In this document: piece by piece, positions 38,757-48,563 of the stretch | Position numbering within the stretch: the first letter of the stretch is position 1 | How the letters are laid out: every line of letters starts with the position of its first letter | Position numbers and translations under genes: made by a program | Source of the DNA: Pseudomonas sp. NCCP-436 | GTDB taxonomy: Bacteria > Pseudomonadota > Gammaproteobacteria > Pseudomonadales > Pseudomonadaceae | Reading direction: 5' to 3' | DNA length: 64,000 nucleotides | NCBI RefSeq assembly: GCF_019656335.1 | Contig: NZ_BPLZ01000017.1 | Location: 1-64,000, forward strand | Notes under the pieces: generated by a model | The model's database searches: none | What the model was told of the DNA's origin: nothing | The model's input: only the letters and a program-made list of their open reading frames with translations

Positions 38757-38950
38757 AGCTGCACCGCCTCGTAACCCTGCTGGAGAATTGCGGACAAAAT
38801 TCGCTCGCCATCCACGGTGCTCTCCACCCGCACCAGCCCCTCGGCCAGATCCACCTCGACCCGGGCACTCTGATCCAGCATCTGAATCGCCCGGGTAACA
38901 GCGGCAACACAATGGCCACAGGACATACCACTTACCTTGAACTGCTGCAT
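38753..38950 (-). CDS. copZ: Copper chaperone, HMA domain (CopZ-like)
   Basis: This single 65-residue heavy-metal-associated domain has GMSCGHC at residues 8-14, binding Cu(I) through two cysteines. It ends after one ferredoxin-like fold. It should deliver cytosolic copper to the CopA ATPase encoded divergently. A CueR-type promoter with a 19-bp spacer lies directly upstream. Its stop overlaps the TetR stop tail to tail. Confidence 0.92.
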   Translation of the reverse strand: MQQFKVSGMSCGHCVAAVTRAIQMLDQSARVEVDLAEGLVRVESTVDGERILSAILQQGYEAVQL

Positions 38951-38984
38951 GAGCCGACTCCTGGAATTCAAAACAAAGAACGTC

Positions 38985-39016
38985 AGTCTTGACCTTGCCA
39001 TCGTGACAAGGTCAAG
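38985..39016 (-). promoter_or_regulatory. CueR-type operator/promoter of copZ
   Basis: On the minus strand, -35 TTGACC (39010-39015) and -10 AAGACT (38985-38990) are 19 bp apart, the over-long spacing used by MerR-family activators. The spacer holds the dyad CTTGACCTTG/CAAGGTCAAG (38988-38997, 39007-39016), a perfect 10-bp inverted repeat. CueR is encoded 2.6 kb away. Confidence 0.8.
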
Positions 39017-39067
39017 AGGCGTGAGCCTCCGCCGACAGGCTGTCGCAACCCGGGACAAAGCCAGGGC

Positions 39068-39098
39068 TTGACCTTGCCATGGGGTCAGGGTTGATCCT
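39068..39098 (+). promoter_or_regulatory. CueR-type operator/promoter of copA
   Basis: -35 TTGACC (39068-39073) and -10 GATCCT (39093-39098) are separated by 19 bp. The spacer carries an ACCTTGCC...GTCAGGGT dyad, a weaker copy of the copZ operator. It ends 30 bp before the copA ATG. Confidence 0.7.
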
Positions 39099-39128
39099 CC
39101 TGTCACCATGCCAGAAGGAAAGCCCAGC

Positions 39129-41513
39129 ATGATCACCTTTGACCTGCCTATCCGCGGAATGACCTGCGCCAGTTGCGCAGGCCGTGTCGAACGCGCCCTG
39201 CGCCAGTTGCCAGAAGTGCGTAGCGCCAGCGTCAACCTCGCCAGCGAGCTAGCCAGGGTCGAAGCCCCGGGCGACAGCCTGGCTGCACTGAGCGCCTGCA
39301 TTGAGGCCGCCGGTTACGAGGTTGCACTGGAGCCTCTGGAACTGAACATCGAAGGCATGAACTGCGCCAGTTGCGTCGGTCGCATTGAACGAGCCCTCGG
39401 CCAGTTGCCAGCCATCAGCCGGGTGGCCGTCAACCTGGCCGACGAGAAAGCACGTTTACAGGTGCTCGCAGGTTTTGATCCACAGCAGGCCATCCGCGCT
39501 GTGACGGCCGCAGGCTACACAGCCACACTGGCCAACACAAAAACGCCGACCGATGGGCCACAGGAACCCCTGCGTCAGGAACGCCTGCGCCTGCTAATTG
39601 CCCTTGCACTCAGCCTGCCGCTGGTACTGCCGATGCTGGTTGAACCGTTTGGCCTGCACTGGATGTTGCCGGCCTGGCTGCAGTGGCTGCTGGCCACGCC
39701 AGTTCAATTCGTATTGGGCGCCCGCTTCTACCGGGCTGCCTGGGCAGCCCTGAAAGCCCGGGCCGGCAATATGGATCAGTTGGTGGCCATCGGCACCAGT
39801 GCCGGCTACGGCCTGAGTCTCTATCAGTGGGCAGTAACGCCTGCCGGCAAGGTACCGCACCTGTACTTCGAGACCTCGGCCGTGATCATCAGCCTGATCC
39901 TGCTCGGCAAGTATCTGGAAAATCGTGCAAAACGGCGCACAACCGGCGCCATTCGGGCCCTACAGGCACTGCGCCCGGATCATGCGGTACGCCTGACAAA
40001 CGGCCAGGAACAAACGGTCGGCCTTGAGGAACTGCTGCCGGGCGACTGCATCGTGGTCAGGCCCGGCGAACGCTTCCCGGTCGATGGCCGGGTTCTGGAA
40101 GGACAAAGTCATGCTGACGAAGCCCTGATCAGTGGCGAAAGCCTGCCGGTGGCCAAACGTCCGGGCGACCGGGTCACTGCCGGCGCCATAAACGGCGAGG
40201 GGCGCTTGCTGGTGGAAACCACCGCACTGGGCGCCGAGACCGTGTTGTCGCGCATCATTCGTCTGGTGGAGGACGCCCAGGCAGCCAAGGCGCCGATCCA
40301 GAAGCTGGTCGACCGGGTCAGCCAGGTTTTCGTCCCGGCGGTACTGCTGGTTGCTCTGGCCACTCTTCTGGGCTGGCTGCTGCTCGGTGCGCCCCTGGAA
40401 GACGCTCTGCTCAATGCGGTGGCCGTACTGGTCATCGCCTGCCCCTGCGCACTGGGTCTGGCGACCCCCACCGCAATCATGGCCGGTACTGGCGTCGCCG
40501 CGCGTCACGGCATCCTGATCAAGGACGCCGAGGCTCTGGAGCTGGCCCATGCCGTGCGGCACGTTGCCTTCGACAAAACCGGCACACTCACCGAAGGTCG
40601 TCCACGCATCATTCATACCGCCCTGGGCGATGCCACGGAGGAGGAGCTGTTACGCCTGGCCGGCGCCCTTCAGCAAGGCAGCGAGCATCCGCTGGCCAGG
40701 GCCGTGCTGCAGCACTGCAATGAGCTTTGCATCCCCCTGCCGCAGCTGCACGACAGTCGGGCACTGGCCGGGCGCGGCATCGCCGGTACGGTGGAAGGCA
40801 GAACCCTGCAACTGGGCAGCAGCCGCCTGCTGGAGGAGCAGCAACTAGAAGCAGGGACACTGGCCCAGTCAGCCCGCGACTGGGAGAACGAAGGGCGCAC
40901 CCTGTCCTGGCTGATCGAAAGCGGAAAAAAGCCCCGTCTGCTCGGCCTGCTGGCATTCGGCGACGTACTCAAACCGGGCGCAGCCGAGGCGATCAGCGAG
41001 CTGCATGCTCAGGGCATCAGCAGCCATCTGATCAGCGGCGACAATCGTGGCAGCGTCGCCGCCGTCGCTGCCACCCTGGGTATCGATCAGCCTCATGCCC
41101 AGGTGTTGCCGGCAGACAAGGCACGACTGATTGGCGAGTTGCGCCGGCTGGGCACAGTGGCCATGGTCGGTGACGGTATCAATGATGCTCCTGCCCTGGC
41201 CGCCGCCGACGTAGGCATTGCCATGGGCGGCGGCACCGATGCGGCCATGCACGCGGCCGGCATCACCCTGATGCGCGGTGATCCGCGACTGGTGCCGGCG
41301 GCACTGGCCATCAGCCGGCGCACCTACGCCAAGATTCGCCAGAACCTGTTCTGGGCCTTTATCTACAACCTGATCGGCATCCCGCTGGCAGCCGCCGGCC
41401 TGCTCAACCCCATGTTCGCCGGCGCCGCCATGGCTTTGTCTAGCGTCAGCGTGGTAAGCAACGCACTGCTGCTCAACCGCTGGAAGCCCGGCAGCGACCC
41501 AAAAACGCCCTGA
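39129..41513 (+). CDS. copA: Cu(I)-exporting P1B-type ATPase
   Basis: CopA pumps cytosolic Cu(I) to the periplasm. The 794-residue product has two N-terminal HMA domains (GMTCASC at 10-16, GMNCASC at 76-82), eight membrane helices, the actuator motif SGES (LISGESLP), the transport motif CPC near residue 437, phosphorylation site DKTGT near 481, SEHPLA, the hinge GDGINDAP and the final [11 protein letters not shown] copper-site segment. AAGGAAAG precedes ATG 39129. It is divergent from copZ and followed by cueR, and the promoter has a CueR-type operator. Confidence 0.97.
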   Translation: MITFDLPIRGMTCASCAGRVERALRQLPEVRSASVNLASELARVEAPGDSLAALSACIEAAGYEVALEPLELNIEGMNCASCVGRIERALGQLPAISRVAVNLADEKARLQVLAGFDPQQAIRAVTAAGYTATLANTKTPTDGPQEPLRQERLRLLIALALSLPLVLPMLVEPFGLHWMLPAWLQWLLATPVQFVLGARFYRAAWAALKARAGNMDQLVAIGTSAGYGLSLYQWAVTPAGKVPHLYFETSAVIISLILLGKYLENRAKRRTTGAIRALQALRPDHAVRLTNGQEQTVGLEELLPGDCIVVRPGERFPVDGRVLEGQSHADEALISGESLPVAKRPGDRVTAGAINGEGRLLVETTALGAETVLSRIIRLVEDAQAAKAPIQKLVDRVSQVFVPAVLLVALATLLGWLLLGAPLEDALLNAVAVLVIACPCALGLATPTAIMAGTGVAARHGILIKDAEALELAHAVRHVAFDKTGTLTEGRPRIIHTALGDATEEELLRLAGALQQGSEHPLARAVLQHCNELCIPLPQLHDSRALAGRGIAGTVEGRTLQLGSSRLLEEQQLEAGTLAQSARDWENEGRTLSWLIESGKKPRLLGLLAFGDVLKPGAAEAISELHAQGISSHLISGDNRGSVAAVAATLGIDQPHAQVLPADKARLIGELRRLGTVAMVGDGINDAPALAAADVGIAMGGGTDAAMHAAGITLMRGDPRLVPAALAISRRTYAKIRQNLFWAFIYNLIGIPLAAAGLLNPMFAGAAMALSSVSVVSNALLLNRWKPGSDPKTP

Positions 41514-41587
41514 GCCGGGGCCGGGTTCATTTCGGCCCCGGCTCTCTGGCATAGTGTCCTTCGCACCGTTTCCGCAAGAGCATGCTC

Positions 41588-42004
41588 ATGAACATTGGCC
41601 AAGCAGCCAGACACACCGGTCTGAGCGCGAAGATGATCCGCTACTACGAGGCAATCGGCCTGTTGCCCAGAGCCGGTCGCAGCCAGAGCGGCTATCGACA
41701 GTACAGCCAGGCTGATCTGCACCGCCTGAGCTTTATCAAGCGCGCACGGGACCTTGGCTTTTCCCTCGAAGAGGTCGGCAGATTGCTGACACTTTGGCAG
41801 GACAAACAGCGCGCCAGCGCCGATGTCAAAGCGCTGGCCGAAGAGCATATCGCCGGGCTTGAGCGCAAGATCACCGAGATGACAGCGCTACGCGACACGC
41901 TTCAGGAGCTGGCGGCCAGTTGCCAGGGCGACAGCCGGCCGGACTGTCCGATCCTCAGGGGCATTGCCGAAGGCACCGCGTGCCGCCCTGGTGGCTGCCA
42001 CTGA
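41588..42004 (+). CDS. cueR: CueR, MerR-family copper-responsive activator
   Basis: This 138-residue MerR regulator starts MNIGQAARHTGLSAKMIRYY and has its HTH over residues 1-70. Cys112 and Cys120 are present with a seven-residue gap (CQGDSRPDC), at the same numbers as the Cu(I) ligands of E. coli CueR. Two more cysteines lie near the end (132 and 137). It follows copA by 74 bp and should activate copA and copZ by unwinding their 19-bp-spacer promoters. ATG 41582 is an alternative start. Confidence 0.95.
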   Translation: MNIGQAARHTGLSAKMIRYYEAIGLLPRAGRSQSGYRQYSQADLHRLSFIKRARDLGFSLEEVGRLLTLWQDKQRASADVKALAEEHIAGLERKITEMTALRDTLQELAASCQGDSRPDCPILRGIAEGTACRPGGCH

Positions 42005-42013
42005 ACCCCGGCC

Positions 42014-42775
42014 TCAATTTTTCAGGCGATAACCCGTGCGGAAGATCCAGCCCACCAGAATGATGCACAGGCCGAGAAAGCCGAGAATCATCGCCAGGCT
42101 GACGCCGACATTGACATCGGAAACACCATAGAAGCTCCAGCGAAAGGCACTGATCAGGTAGACCACCGGGTTGAACAGCGTCACGGTCTGCCAGGCTGGC
42201 GGCAACATGCTGATGGAATAGAAGGCGCCGCCAAGGAAGGTCAGCGGCGTGACGATCAGCGCCGGGACGATCTGCAGCTTCTCCCAGCCGTCGGCCCAGA
42301 CACCGATGATGAAGCCGAACAGGCTGAAGGTCAGCGCGGTGAGTACTAGGAAGGCGGCCATCCACAGCGGATGTTCGATCCGAAAGTCGACGAACAAACG
42401 CGCCGTAAGCAGAATGATCAGCCCAAGGATCACCGACTTGGTGGCTGCCGCACCAACATAACCGATGAGTATCTCCAGGTAGGATACCGGCGCCGAGAGG
42501 ATCTCGTAGATACTGCCGGAATACTTGGGCATGTAGATGCCGAAGGAAGCATTGGAGATGCTCTCGGTCAGCAGCGCCAGCATGATCAGCCCGGGGATGA
42601 TAAAGGCGCCGTAGCTCACACCCTGTACCTGAGCCATGCTCGAACCGATGGCCGAGCCAAACACCACGAAGTACAGCGAGGTGCTGATGACCGGAGTGGC
42701 AATGCTCTGCAACAGGGTGCGCCAGGTGCGTGCCAGCTCGAACAGGTAGATGGCCTTGATGGCATACAGGTTCAT
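42014..42775 (-). CDS. ABC-2 type export permease
   Basis: The 253-residue protein has six membrane helices of the ABC-2 (NodJ/YadH) class, with [13 protein letters not shown] early, [16 protein letters not shown], and [17 protein letters not shown] before the final helices. YadH-like exporters have no assigned substrate. Its ATG overlaps the stop of the ATPase gene by 4 bp, giving a two-gene export system. It converges on cueR, with 9 bp between the stops. Confidence 0.9.
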   Translation of the reverse strand: MNLYAIKAIYLFELARTWRTLLQSIATPVISTSLYFVVFGSAIGSSMAQVQGVSYGAFIIPGLIMLALLTESISNASFGIYMPKYSGSIYEILSAPVSYLEILIGYVGAAATKSVILGLIILLTARLFVDFRIEHPLWMAAFLVLTALTFSLFGFIIGVWADGWEKLQIVPALIVTPLTFLGGAFYSISMLPPAWQTVTLFNPVVYLISAFRWSFYGVSDVNVGVSLAMILGFLGLCIILVGWIFRTGYRLKN

Positions 42776-43701
42776 GCTCGCGACTCCTTGATCAGGCCGA
42801 CGAAAATCTCTTCCAGAGAACTCTGGCTCGACTGCAGATCCTTGAAGTCGATGCCGTGCCGGGCAAGATCCCGCAGCAACTCGGCGATGCCCGTGTGCTC
42901 ACGCTGGGCATCGAAGGTGAAAACCAGTGCATGCCCCTGATCCGCCAGCTCCAGGCCGTATTGATCCAGCTCGGCCGGGATCGTCGCCAGCGGCTGCTGC
43001 AGATGCAGAGTCAGCTGCTTTCTGCCGAGCTTGTGCATCAGAATCTGCTTGTCCTCCACCAAGATGATCCGTCCCTTTTGGATCACACCGATGCGATCGG
43101 CCATCTCCTCGGCTTCCTCGATGTAGTGGGTGGTGAGAATGATGGTTACGCCACGATCTCGCAGGCGCCGCACCATGCTCCACATGTCGCGGCGCAGTTC
43201 CACATCAACCCCGGCGGTGGGCTCGTCGAGGAACAGAATGGTGGGCTCATGGCTCAGGGCCTTGGCAATCATTACCCGACGCTTCATGCCACCGGACAGC
43301 TCCAGAATCCTGGCGTCCCGCTTGTCCCACAGCGACAGGTCCTTGAGCAGTTGCTCCAGGTAGGCCGGATCCGGTTTCTTGCCGAACAGGCCACGACTGA
43401 ACTTCACTGTGGCCCATACGGTTTCAAACACATCACTGACCAGCTCCTGCGGCACCAGACCGATCTGCGAACGCGCCGCACGGTAGTCACGAACGATGTC
43501 GCAACCACCTACCAGTACCCGCCCCTCGCCCGGGTTGACGATGCCGCAGATGATGCTGATCAGAGTAGTTTTGCCGGCCCCGTTGGGGCCTAATAGGGCG
43601 AAGATTTCCCCCTGACGGATTTCCAGATCGATACCCTGCAGGGCCGGATGGCCCGAAGCATAGGTCTTGTTCAACTGCTGAATGGATATGACCGGCTGCA
43701 C
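42772..43701 (-). CDS. ABC transporter ATP-binding protein (YadG/NodI-like)
   Basis: The 309-residue ATPase has Walker [13 protein letters not shown], signature LSGGMKRRV, Walker [13 protein letters not shown] and the switch His (TTHYIEE). The C-terminal extension of about 80 residues is typical of the NodI/YadG/drug-exporter group. It is the first gene of the pair with the permease, divergent from an RND adaptor gene 221 bp away. Substrate unknown. Confidence 0.93.
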   Translation of the reverse strand: MQPVISIQQLNKTYASGHPALQGIDLEIRQGEIFALLGPNGAGKTTLISIICGIVNPGEGRVLVGGCDIVRDYRAARSQIGLVPQELVSDVFETVWATVKFSRGLFGKKPDPAYLEQLLKDLSLWDKRDARILELSGGMKRRVMIAKALSHEPTILFLDEPTAGVDVELRRDMWSMVRRLRDRGVTIILTTHYIEEAEEMADRIGVIQKGRIILVEDKQILMHKLGRKQLTLHLQQPLATIPAELDQYGLELADQGHALVFTFDAQREHTGIAELLRDLARHGIDFKDLQSSQSSLEEIFVGLIKESRA

Positions 43702-43922
43702 GGTGGGTTGTCCCTTGCCTGCGAAAACGATTGAGTTTAACCCGCCCTGCCGAAGGCTTCATGGCAAGGATAAAAACGGCTCACTGCAGATACCGCAGGA
43801 TGGCGGCACCTGCAGCAACAATTGGCGACATATAGAGACCTTTTGACAGCCATCGGCACTATCTCTATCTTGCGCCCTCTACCTATTCTCAGGTTCTCTC
43901 TACTTCGCCAAGGAAACAGAAT

Positions 43923-45056
43923 ATGTTGCTCCGTCGCATGCTCATCATGCTCGGTGTGGCGCTTGTCGTGCTGCTCGCCCTCGCTGCCTACAAAGGCCTC
44001 TCCATTTACCAGCAGATCCAGATGTTCTCGGCCCCACCGCCGCCCATCAAGGTCTCGGCCGTACATGCTCAGGAGCAGCCCTGGCAACAGCGCCTGGCCG
44101 CCATCGGTACACTGAAGGCCTTTCAGGGCGTGGATCTGTCAGCCGAGGTAAACGGCATCGTCCGTGAGGTGCTGTTCGAGTCTGGGCAGAAGGCCGAGCG
44201 CGGCCAACCGCTGATTCAGCTCGACAGCGAAGTAGAACGCGCCAGCCTGGCTACTGCCGAGGCCGAGCGCAGCCTGGCACAGATCGAATACGAGCGTGGA
44301 CGCAGTCTGGTCAGCCGCTCGAACATCTCCAAGAGCGAGTTCGACCGTCTGGCCTCGACCCTACAAAAAGCCAATGCCAACGTTGCCCAGCTCAAGGCAC
44401 AACTGGACAAGAAGCGCATTCTCGCGCCCTTCTCCGGCACCATCGGCATCCGCCAGGTCGACCCCGGTGACTATCTGTCACCCGGCGCCAGCATCGCCAC
44501 CCTGCAGGATCTGTCGCGTCTGCATGTCGACTTCTTCCTGCCCGAACAGCAAGCACCACGTCTGGCCCTGAACCAGCGCGTACTGCTGAGCGTCGCCGCC
44601 TTCCCGGGCGAAACCTTCGAAGGCCGGATTACCGCCCTCAACCCCAAGGTAGAGGACGAGACGCGCAACCTGCAGGTTCGCGCCACCCTGGACAATCCGG
44701 AAGAGAAGCTGCTGCCCGGCATGTTCGCCAATCTGCAGGTGCTGCTGCCCATCGAGGATCGGGTCGTGGTCGTACCGGAAACTGCCGTCACCTACACCCT
44801 GTACGGCAATTCGGTCTACATCGTAGTCGAGAACAAGGACGACCAGAACGATGCCGCAGACAACAAGGCGCAGCTAGTGGTCGAACGCCGCTTTATTGAA
44901 ACCGGCGAGCGTCGCGATGGCCGCGTGGTCATCCTCAAGGGCGTGCAAGCAGGTGAGCAAGTGGTGGTCTCCGGCCAGCTGAAGCTGGACAACGGCGCCC
45001 GCGTTACCCTGGTCGACGACCCGGCGCAACCCGACACCCCTGCTGGCTCCAACTGA
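43923..45056 (+). CDS. RND efflux periplasmic adaptor, second system
   Basis: The 377-residue adaptor has an N-terminal membrane anchor or uncleaved signal (LIMLGVALVVLLALAAYKG, about residues 8-26). It then has lipoyl, hairpin and beta-barrel parts (VLFESGQKAERGQPLIQLDS; ILAPFSGTIGIRQVDPGDYL). It resembles the HlyD-type adaptors of MexM/MexK-like systems. It precedes its permease by 69 bp. No regulator gene adjoins it. Confidence 0.9.
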   Translation: MLLRRMLIMLGVALVVLLALAAYKGLSIYQQIQMFSAPPPPIKVSAVHAQEQPWQQRLAAIGTLKAFQGVDLSAEVNGIVREVLFESGQKAERGQPLIQLDSEVERASLATAEAERSLAQIEYERGRSLVSRSNISKSEFDRLASTLQKANANVAQLKAQLDKKRILAPFSGTIGIRQVDPGDYLSPGASIATLQDLSRLHVDFFLPEQQAPRLALNQRVLLSVAAFPGETFEGRITALNPKVEDETRNLQVRATLDNPEEKLLPGMFANLQVLLPIEDRVVVVPETAVTYTLYGNSVYIVVENKDDQNDAADNKAQLVVERRFIETGERRDGRVVILKGVQAGEQVVVSGQLKLDNGARVTLVDDPAQPDTPAGSN

Positions 45057-45125
45057 CACACCCCGGCGGCGTAGCGGCTGATCGCCCTGCGCCGGCCGCA
45101 GGCCGTAACAGCCAAGGAAATCAAC

Positions 45126-48100
45126 ATGGCTTTCACCGATCCGTTCATCCGTCGTCCCGTGCTGGCTACAGTGGTCAGCCTGCTGATCGTCCTGCTCGGC
45201 ATCCAGGCCTTCAGCAAACTGGTGATCCGCCAGTACCCGCAGATGGAAAACGCCCTGATCACGGTCACCACCGCCTACCCCGGGGCCAATGCCGAGACCA
45301 TTCAGGGCTACATCACCCAGCCGCTGCAACAGGCGCTGGCCAGTGCCGAGGGCATCGACTACATGACCTCGACCAGCATGCAGAACCTTTCAACCATCTC
45401 GATCTACGCCCGCATCGGTGCCAATACCGATCGCCTGTTCACCGAGCTGCTGGCCAAAGCCAACGAGGTTAAGAACCAGTTGCCGCAGGAAGCCGAGGAC
45501 CCGGTTCTGTCGAAGGAAGCGGCCGACGCCTCGGCACTGATGTACGTGAGCTTCTACAGCGACGAGCTATCCAATCCGCAGATCACCGACTACCTCTCGC
45601 GCGTTATCCAGCCCAAGCTGGCCACCCTGCCAGGCATGGCTGAAGCGCAGATTCTCGGCAACCAGGTGTTCGCCATGCGCCTGTGGCTGGATCCGGTGAA
45701 GATGGCGGCCTACGGCGTTACCGCCGGCGATCTCAACGACGCGGTGCGCAAGTACAACTTCCTCTCGGCCGCCGGCGAGGTGAAGGGCCAGTACGTGGTC
45801 ACCAGCATCAACGCCACCACCGACCTGAAATCCGCCGAGGCCTTCGGCGCCATCCCGGTGAAGACGGTGGGTGACACCCGGGTGCTGGTGCGCGACATCG
45901 CCCGTGTGGAAATGGGCGCGGAGAACTACAACTCGATCAGCTCGTTCGACGGTATTCCTTCGGTATATATCGCCATCAAGGCGACGCCGAGCGCCAACCC
46001 GCTGGACGTGATCAAGCACGTACGTGCCGCCCTGCCCGAACTGGAGGCGCAACTGCCGCCGAACCTCAAGGTGGCAGTCGCCTACGACGCCACTGAATTC
46101 ATCCAAGCCTCCATCGACGAGGTGATCAAGACCCTGGCCGAGGCCGTGCTGATCGTCATAGTAGTGGTGTTCCTGTTCCTCGGCGCCTTCCGTTCGGTGC
46201 TGATTCCGGTGATCACCATTCCGCTGTCGATGATCGGTGTGCTGTTCTTCATGCAACTGATGGGCTATTCGATCAACCTGCTGACGCTGCTGGCCATGGT
46301 ACTGGCCATCGGCCTGGTAGTAGACGATGCCATCGTCGTGGTGGAGAACATCCACCGTCACATCGAAGAAGGCAAGACGCCGTTCGACGCCGCCATCGAA
46401 GGTGCCCGAGAAATCGCCGTACCGGTGATCTCGATGACCATCACCCTGGCAGCGGTATACGCACCAATCGGCTTCCTCGAAGGCCTGACCGGTGCCCTGT
46501 TCAAGGAGTTCGCCCTGACCCTGGCCGGCGCCGTGATCATCTCCGGCATCGTCGCCCTGACCCTATCGCCGATGATGTGCTCCAAGCTGCTGCGCCACGA
46601 AGAAAACCCCAGCGGCCTGGCACACAAGCTGGACACGATCTTCGAGCGGCTCAAGGTGCGTTACCAGAAGGCCCTGCACAGCACCCTGGAGACCCGTCCG
46701 GTGGTGGTGGTGTTCGGCCTGTTGGTGATGGCGCTGATCCCGGTACTGCTGATGTTCTCCCAGAGCGAACTGGCCCCCGAGGAAGACCAGGGCATCGTGT
46801 TCATGATGGTACAGTCGCCACAACCGACCAACCTGGACTACCTCAACGCCTATACGGATCAGTTCGTAGAGATCTTCAAGACCTTCCCCGAATACTATTC
46901 GTCGTTCCAGATCAACGGTTTCAATGGCGTGCAGTCGGGTATCGGCGGTTTCCTGCTGGCCCCCTGGGATCAACGCTCACGCTCGCAGATGGAAATCCTG
47001 CCGGAGGTACAGGCCAAACTCGACCAGATTCCGGGCCTGCAAATCTTCAGTTTCAACCTTCCATCATTGCCGGGTACCGGCGAGGGGCTGCCATTCCAGT
47101 TCGTGATCAACACCCCCAACGACTATGAGTCGCTGCTGCAGGTAGCCGAACGGGTCAAGGCACGCGCCCAGGAATCCGGCAAGTTCGCCTTCCTCGATAT
47201 CGACCTGGCCTTCGACAAGCCCGAGGTGGTGGTCGACATCGACCGCGAAAAGGCGGCCCAGATGAACGTGTCCATGCAGGACATCGGTATCGCACTGGGC
47301 AGCCTGCTCGGCGAAGGCGAGATCAACCGTTTCACCATCGACGGGCGCAGCTACAAGGTGATCGCCCAGGTGGAACGTGCCTACCGTGACAATCCGGGCT
47401 GGCTGGACAGCTACTATGTGCGCAGCGAAAACGGTCGAATGATCCCCCTGTCCACCCTGATCAGAGTCAGCGACCGGGCCCGGCCGACCAAGCTTAACCA
47501 GTTCCAGCAGCTCAACTCGGTGATCATCCAGGGCTTCCCCATCGTCAGCATGGGCGACGCCATCGACACAGTCACCCAGATCACCCGCGAGGAAGCACCG
47601 CGCGGCTACAGCTACGACTACGCCGGCGCCTCGCGCCAGTATGTTCAGGAAGGCAGCGCGCTATACCTGACCTTCGGCCTGGCACTGGCGATCATCTTCC
47701 TGGTACTGGCCGCACAGTTCGAGAGCTTCCGCGATCCGCTGGTGATCCTGGTTACCGTACCGCTGTCGATCTGCGGAGCGCTGATACCGATCTTCCTCGG
47801 CCTCTCCAGTATGAACATCTATACCCAGGTAGGCCTGGTGACACTGATCGGACTGATCAGCAAGCACGGCATCCTGATCGTTGAGTTCGCCAACCAGCTA
47901 CGTCGCGAGGGACTTTCGGTGCGCGAAGCCATCGAAGAGGCAGCCTCGATCCGCCTGCGTCCGGTGCTAATGACAACTGCGGCAATGGTATTTGGCATGG
48001 TACCGCTGATTCTGGCCACTGGCGCTGGCGCGGTTAGCCGCTTCGACATCGGCCTGGTGATCGCCACCGGCATGAGCGTGGGTACGGCCTTTACGCTGTT

Positions 48101-48158
48101 CGTACTGCCCTGCGTATACACCCTGCTGGCCAAGACGGACGCAGCTCCGGCTCAATAA
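45126..48158 (+). CDS. RND efflux permease, second system
   Basis: The 1010-residue RND transporter has MAFTDPFIRRPVLATVVSL in TM1 and the TM4 Asp pair in [17 protein letters not shown]. The TM10-11 segment is GLISKHGILIVEFANQ, with Lys-His in place of the Lys-Asn seen in the first pump. It is shorter than AcrB and closer to the MdtBC/MexN-like branch. No channel gene is present; a terminator follows at once, so it must borrow one. Substrate unknown. Confidence 0.94.
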   Translation: MAFTDPFIRRPVLATVVSLLIVLLGIQAFSKLVIRQYPQMENALITVTTAYPGANAETIQGYITQPLQQALASAEGIDYMTSTSMQNLSTISIYARIGANTDRLFTELLAKANEVKNQLPQEAEDPVLSKEAADASALMYVSFYSDELSNPQITDYLSRVIQPKLATLPGMAEAQILGNQVFAMRLWLDPVKMAAYGVTAGDLNDAVRKYNFLSAAGEVKGQYVVTSINATTDLKSAEAFGAIPVKTVGDTRVLVRDIARVEMGAENYNSISSFDGIPSVYIAIKATPSANPLDVIKHVRAALPELEAQLPPNLKVAVAYDATEFIQASIDEVIKTLAEAVLIVIVVVFLFLGAFRSVLIPVITIPLSMIGVLFFMQLMGYSINLLTLLAMVLAIGLVVDDAIVVVENIHRHIEEGKTPFDAAIEGAREIAVPVISMTITLAAVYAPIGFLEGLTGALFKEFALTLAGAVIISGIVALTLSPMMCSKLLRHEENPSGLAHKLDTIFERLKVRYQKALHSTLETRPVVVVFGLLVMALIPVLLMFSQSELAPEEDQGIVFMMVQSPQPTNLDYLNAYTDQFVEIFKTFPEYYSSFQINGFNGVQSGIGGFLLAPWDQRSRSQMEILPEVQAKLDQIPGLQIFSFNLPSLPGTGEGLPFQFVINTPNDYESLLQVAERVKARAQESGKFAFLDIDLAFDKPEVVVDIDREKAAQMNVSMQDIGIALGSLLGEGEINRFTIDGRSYKVIAQVERAYRDNPGWLDSYYVRSENGRMIPLSTLIRVSDRARPTKLNQFQQLNSVIIQGFPIVSMGDAIDTVTQITREEAPRGYSYDYAGASRQYVQEGSALYLTFGLALAIIFLVLAAQFESFRDPLVILVTVPLSICGALIPIFLGLSSMNIYTQVGLVTLIGLISKHGILIVEFANQLRREGLSVREAIEEAASIRLRPVLMTTAAMVFGMVPLILATGAGAVSRFDIGLVIATGMSVGTAFTLFVLPCVYTLLAKTDAAPAQ

Positions 48159-48163
48159 AGCCT

Positions 48164-48187
48164 GGCGGGCGGTCCCCTCCGCCCGCC
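48164..48187 (+). terminator. Hairpin after the second RND operon
   Basis: A perfect 9-bp GC stem GGCGGGCGG/CCGCCCGCC with a 6-nt loop begins 5 bp after the permease stop. The following pyrimidine tract is C-rich rather than T-rich, so termination may be weak or Rho-assisted. Confidence 0.7.
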
Positions 48188-48221
48188 TCCCCCCCTCCCG
48201 ACGGAAAGTCGCGATTAGTTC

Positions 48222-48250
48222 TTGCTATTTTGCCAATAAGAATTATTCTC
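48222..48250 (+). promoter_or_regulatory. Promoter with Fur-box-like palindrome
   Basis: A -35 TTGCTA (48222-48227) and a -10 TATTCT (48244-48249) with 16-bp spacing overlap an AT-rich palindrome, AATAAGAATTATTCT, at about 48235-48249 (minus-strand reading GAGAATAATTCTTATTGG, 48233-48250). This resembles Fur boxes, and repressor binding there would block RNA polymerase. Identification is by eye. Confidence 0.5.
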
Positions 48251-48281
48251 AGTTAGGTCAAGCCACCGAAGGAGACCCGCC

Positions 48282-48509
48282 ATGACCTACCTGATCGATG
48301 CCTGGCTGGATCGCCCGCATCCCTATCTGCGCATACTCAACCGAGAGACGGGCGAGGTTTGTGCGATGCTGGAATCCGAAGCACTGGATGAACTGCGCGA
48401 CCAGGGCGATCTGGACTTGCACGAGCTAAGCTCCAGCGAACCCGGGGTACTCAAGGAACTGGTACGCAGTCTGTTCCTGTTCTGTTACGCGAGGGCATTG
48501 CGCCCCTGA
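48282..48509 (+). CDS. Small conserved protein, possibly iron-regulated
   Basis: The 75-residue acidic, leucine-rich cytosolic protein has no signal or membrane helix (MTYLIDAWLDRPHPYLRILN at the start, SLFLFCYARALRP at the end). Its position beside fklB and a UPF0114 gene recalls PA4570 of P. aeruginosa, which I remember as induced by iron limitation. A Fur-like site covers its promoter. GAAGGAGA lies upstream of the ATG. Function unknown. Confidence 0.75.
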   Translation: MTYLIDAWLDRPHPYLRILNRETGEVCAMLESEALDELRDQGDLDLHELSSSEPGVLKELVRSLFLFCYARALRP

Positions 48510-48512
48510 AAG

Positions 48513-48537
48513 AAAAAGGGCGTCCGTCAGGACGCCC
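48513..48537 (-). terminator. Terminator of fklB (also past the small gene)
   Basis: The perfect 8-bp stem GGGCGTCC/GGACGCCC (48518-48525, 48530-48537) is followed on the minus strand by five Ts. It separates the convergent small gene and fklB. Confidence 0.88.
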
Positions 48538-48563
48538 CCGTTCTGCGGCAGTTGCTGCAGATC

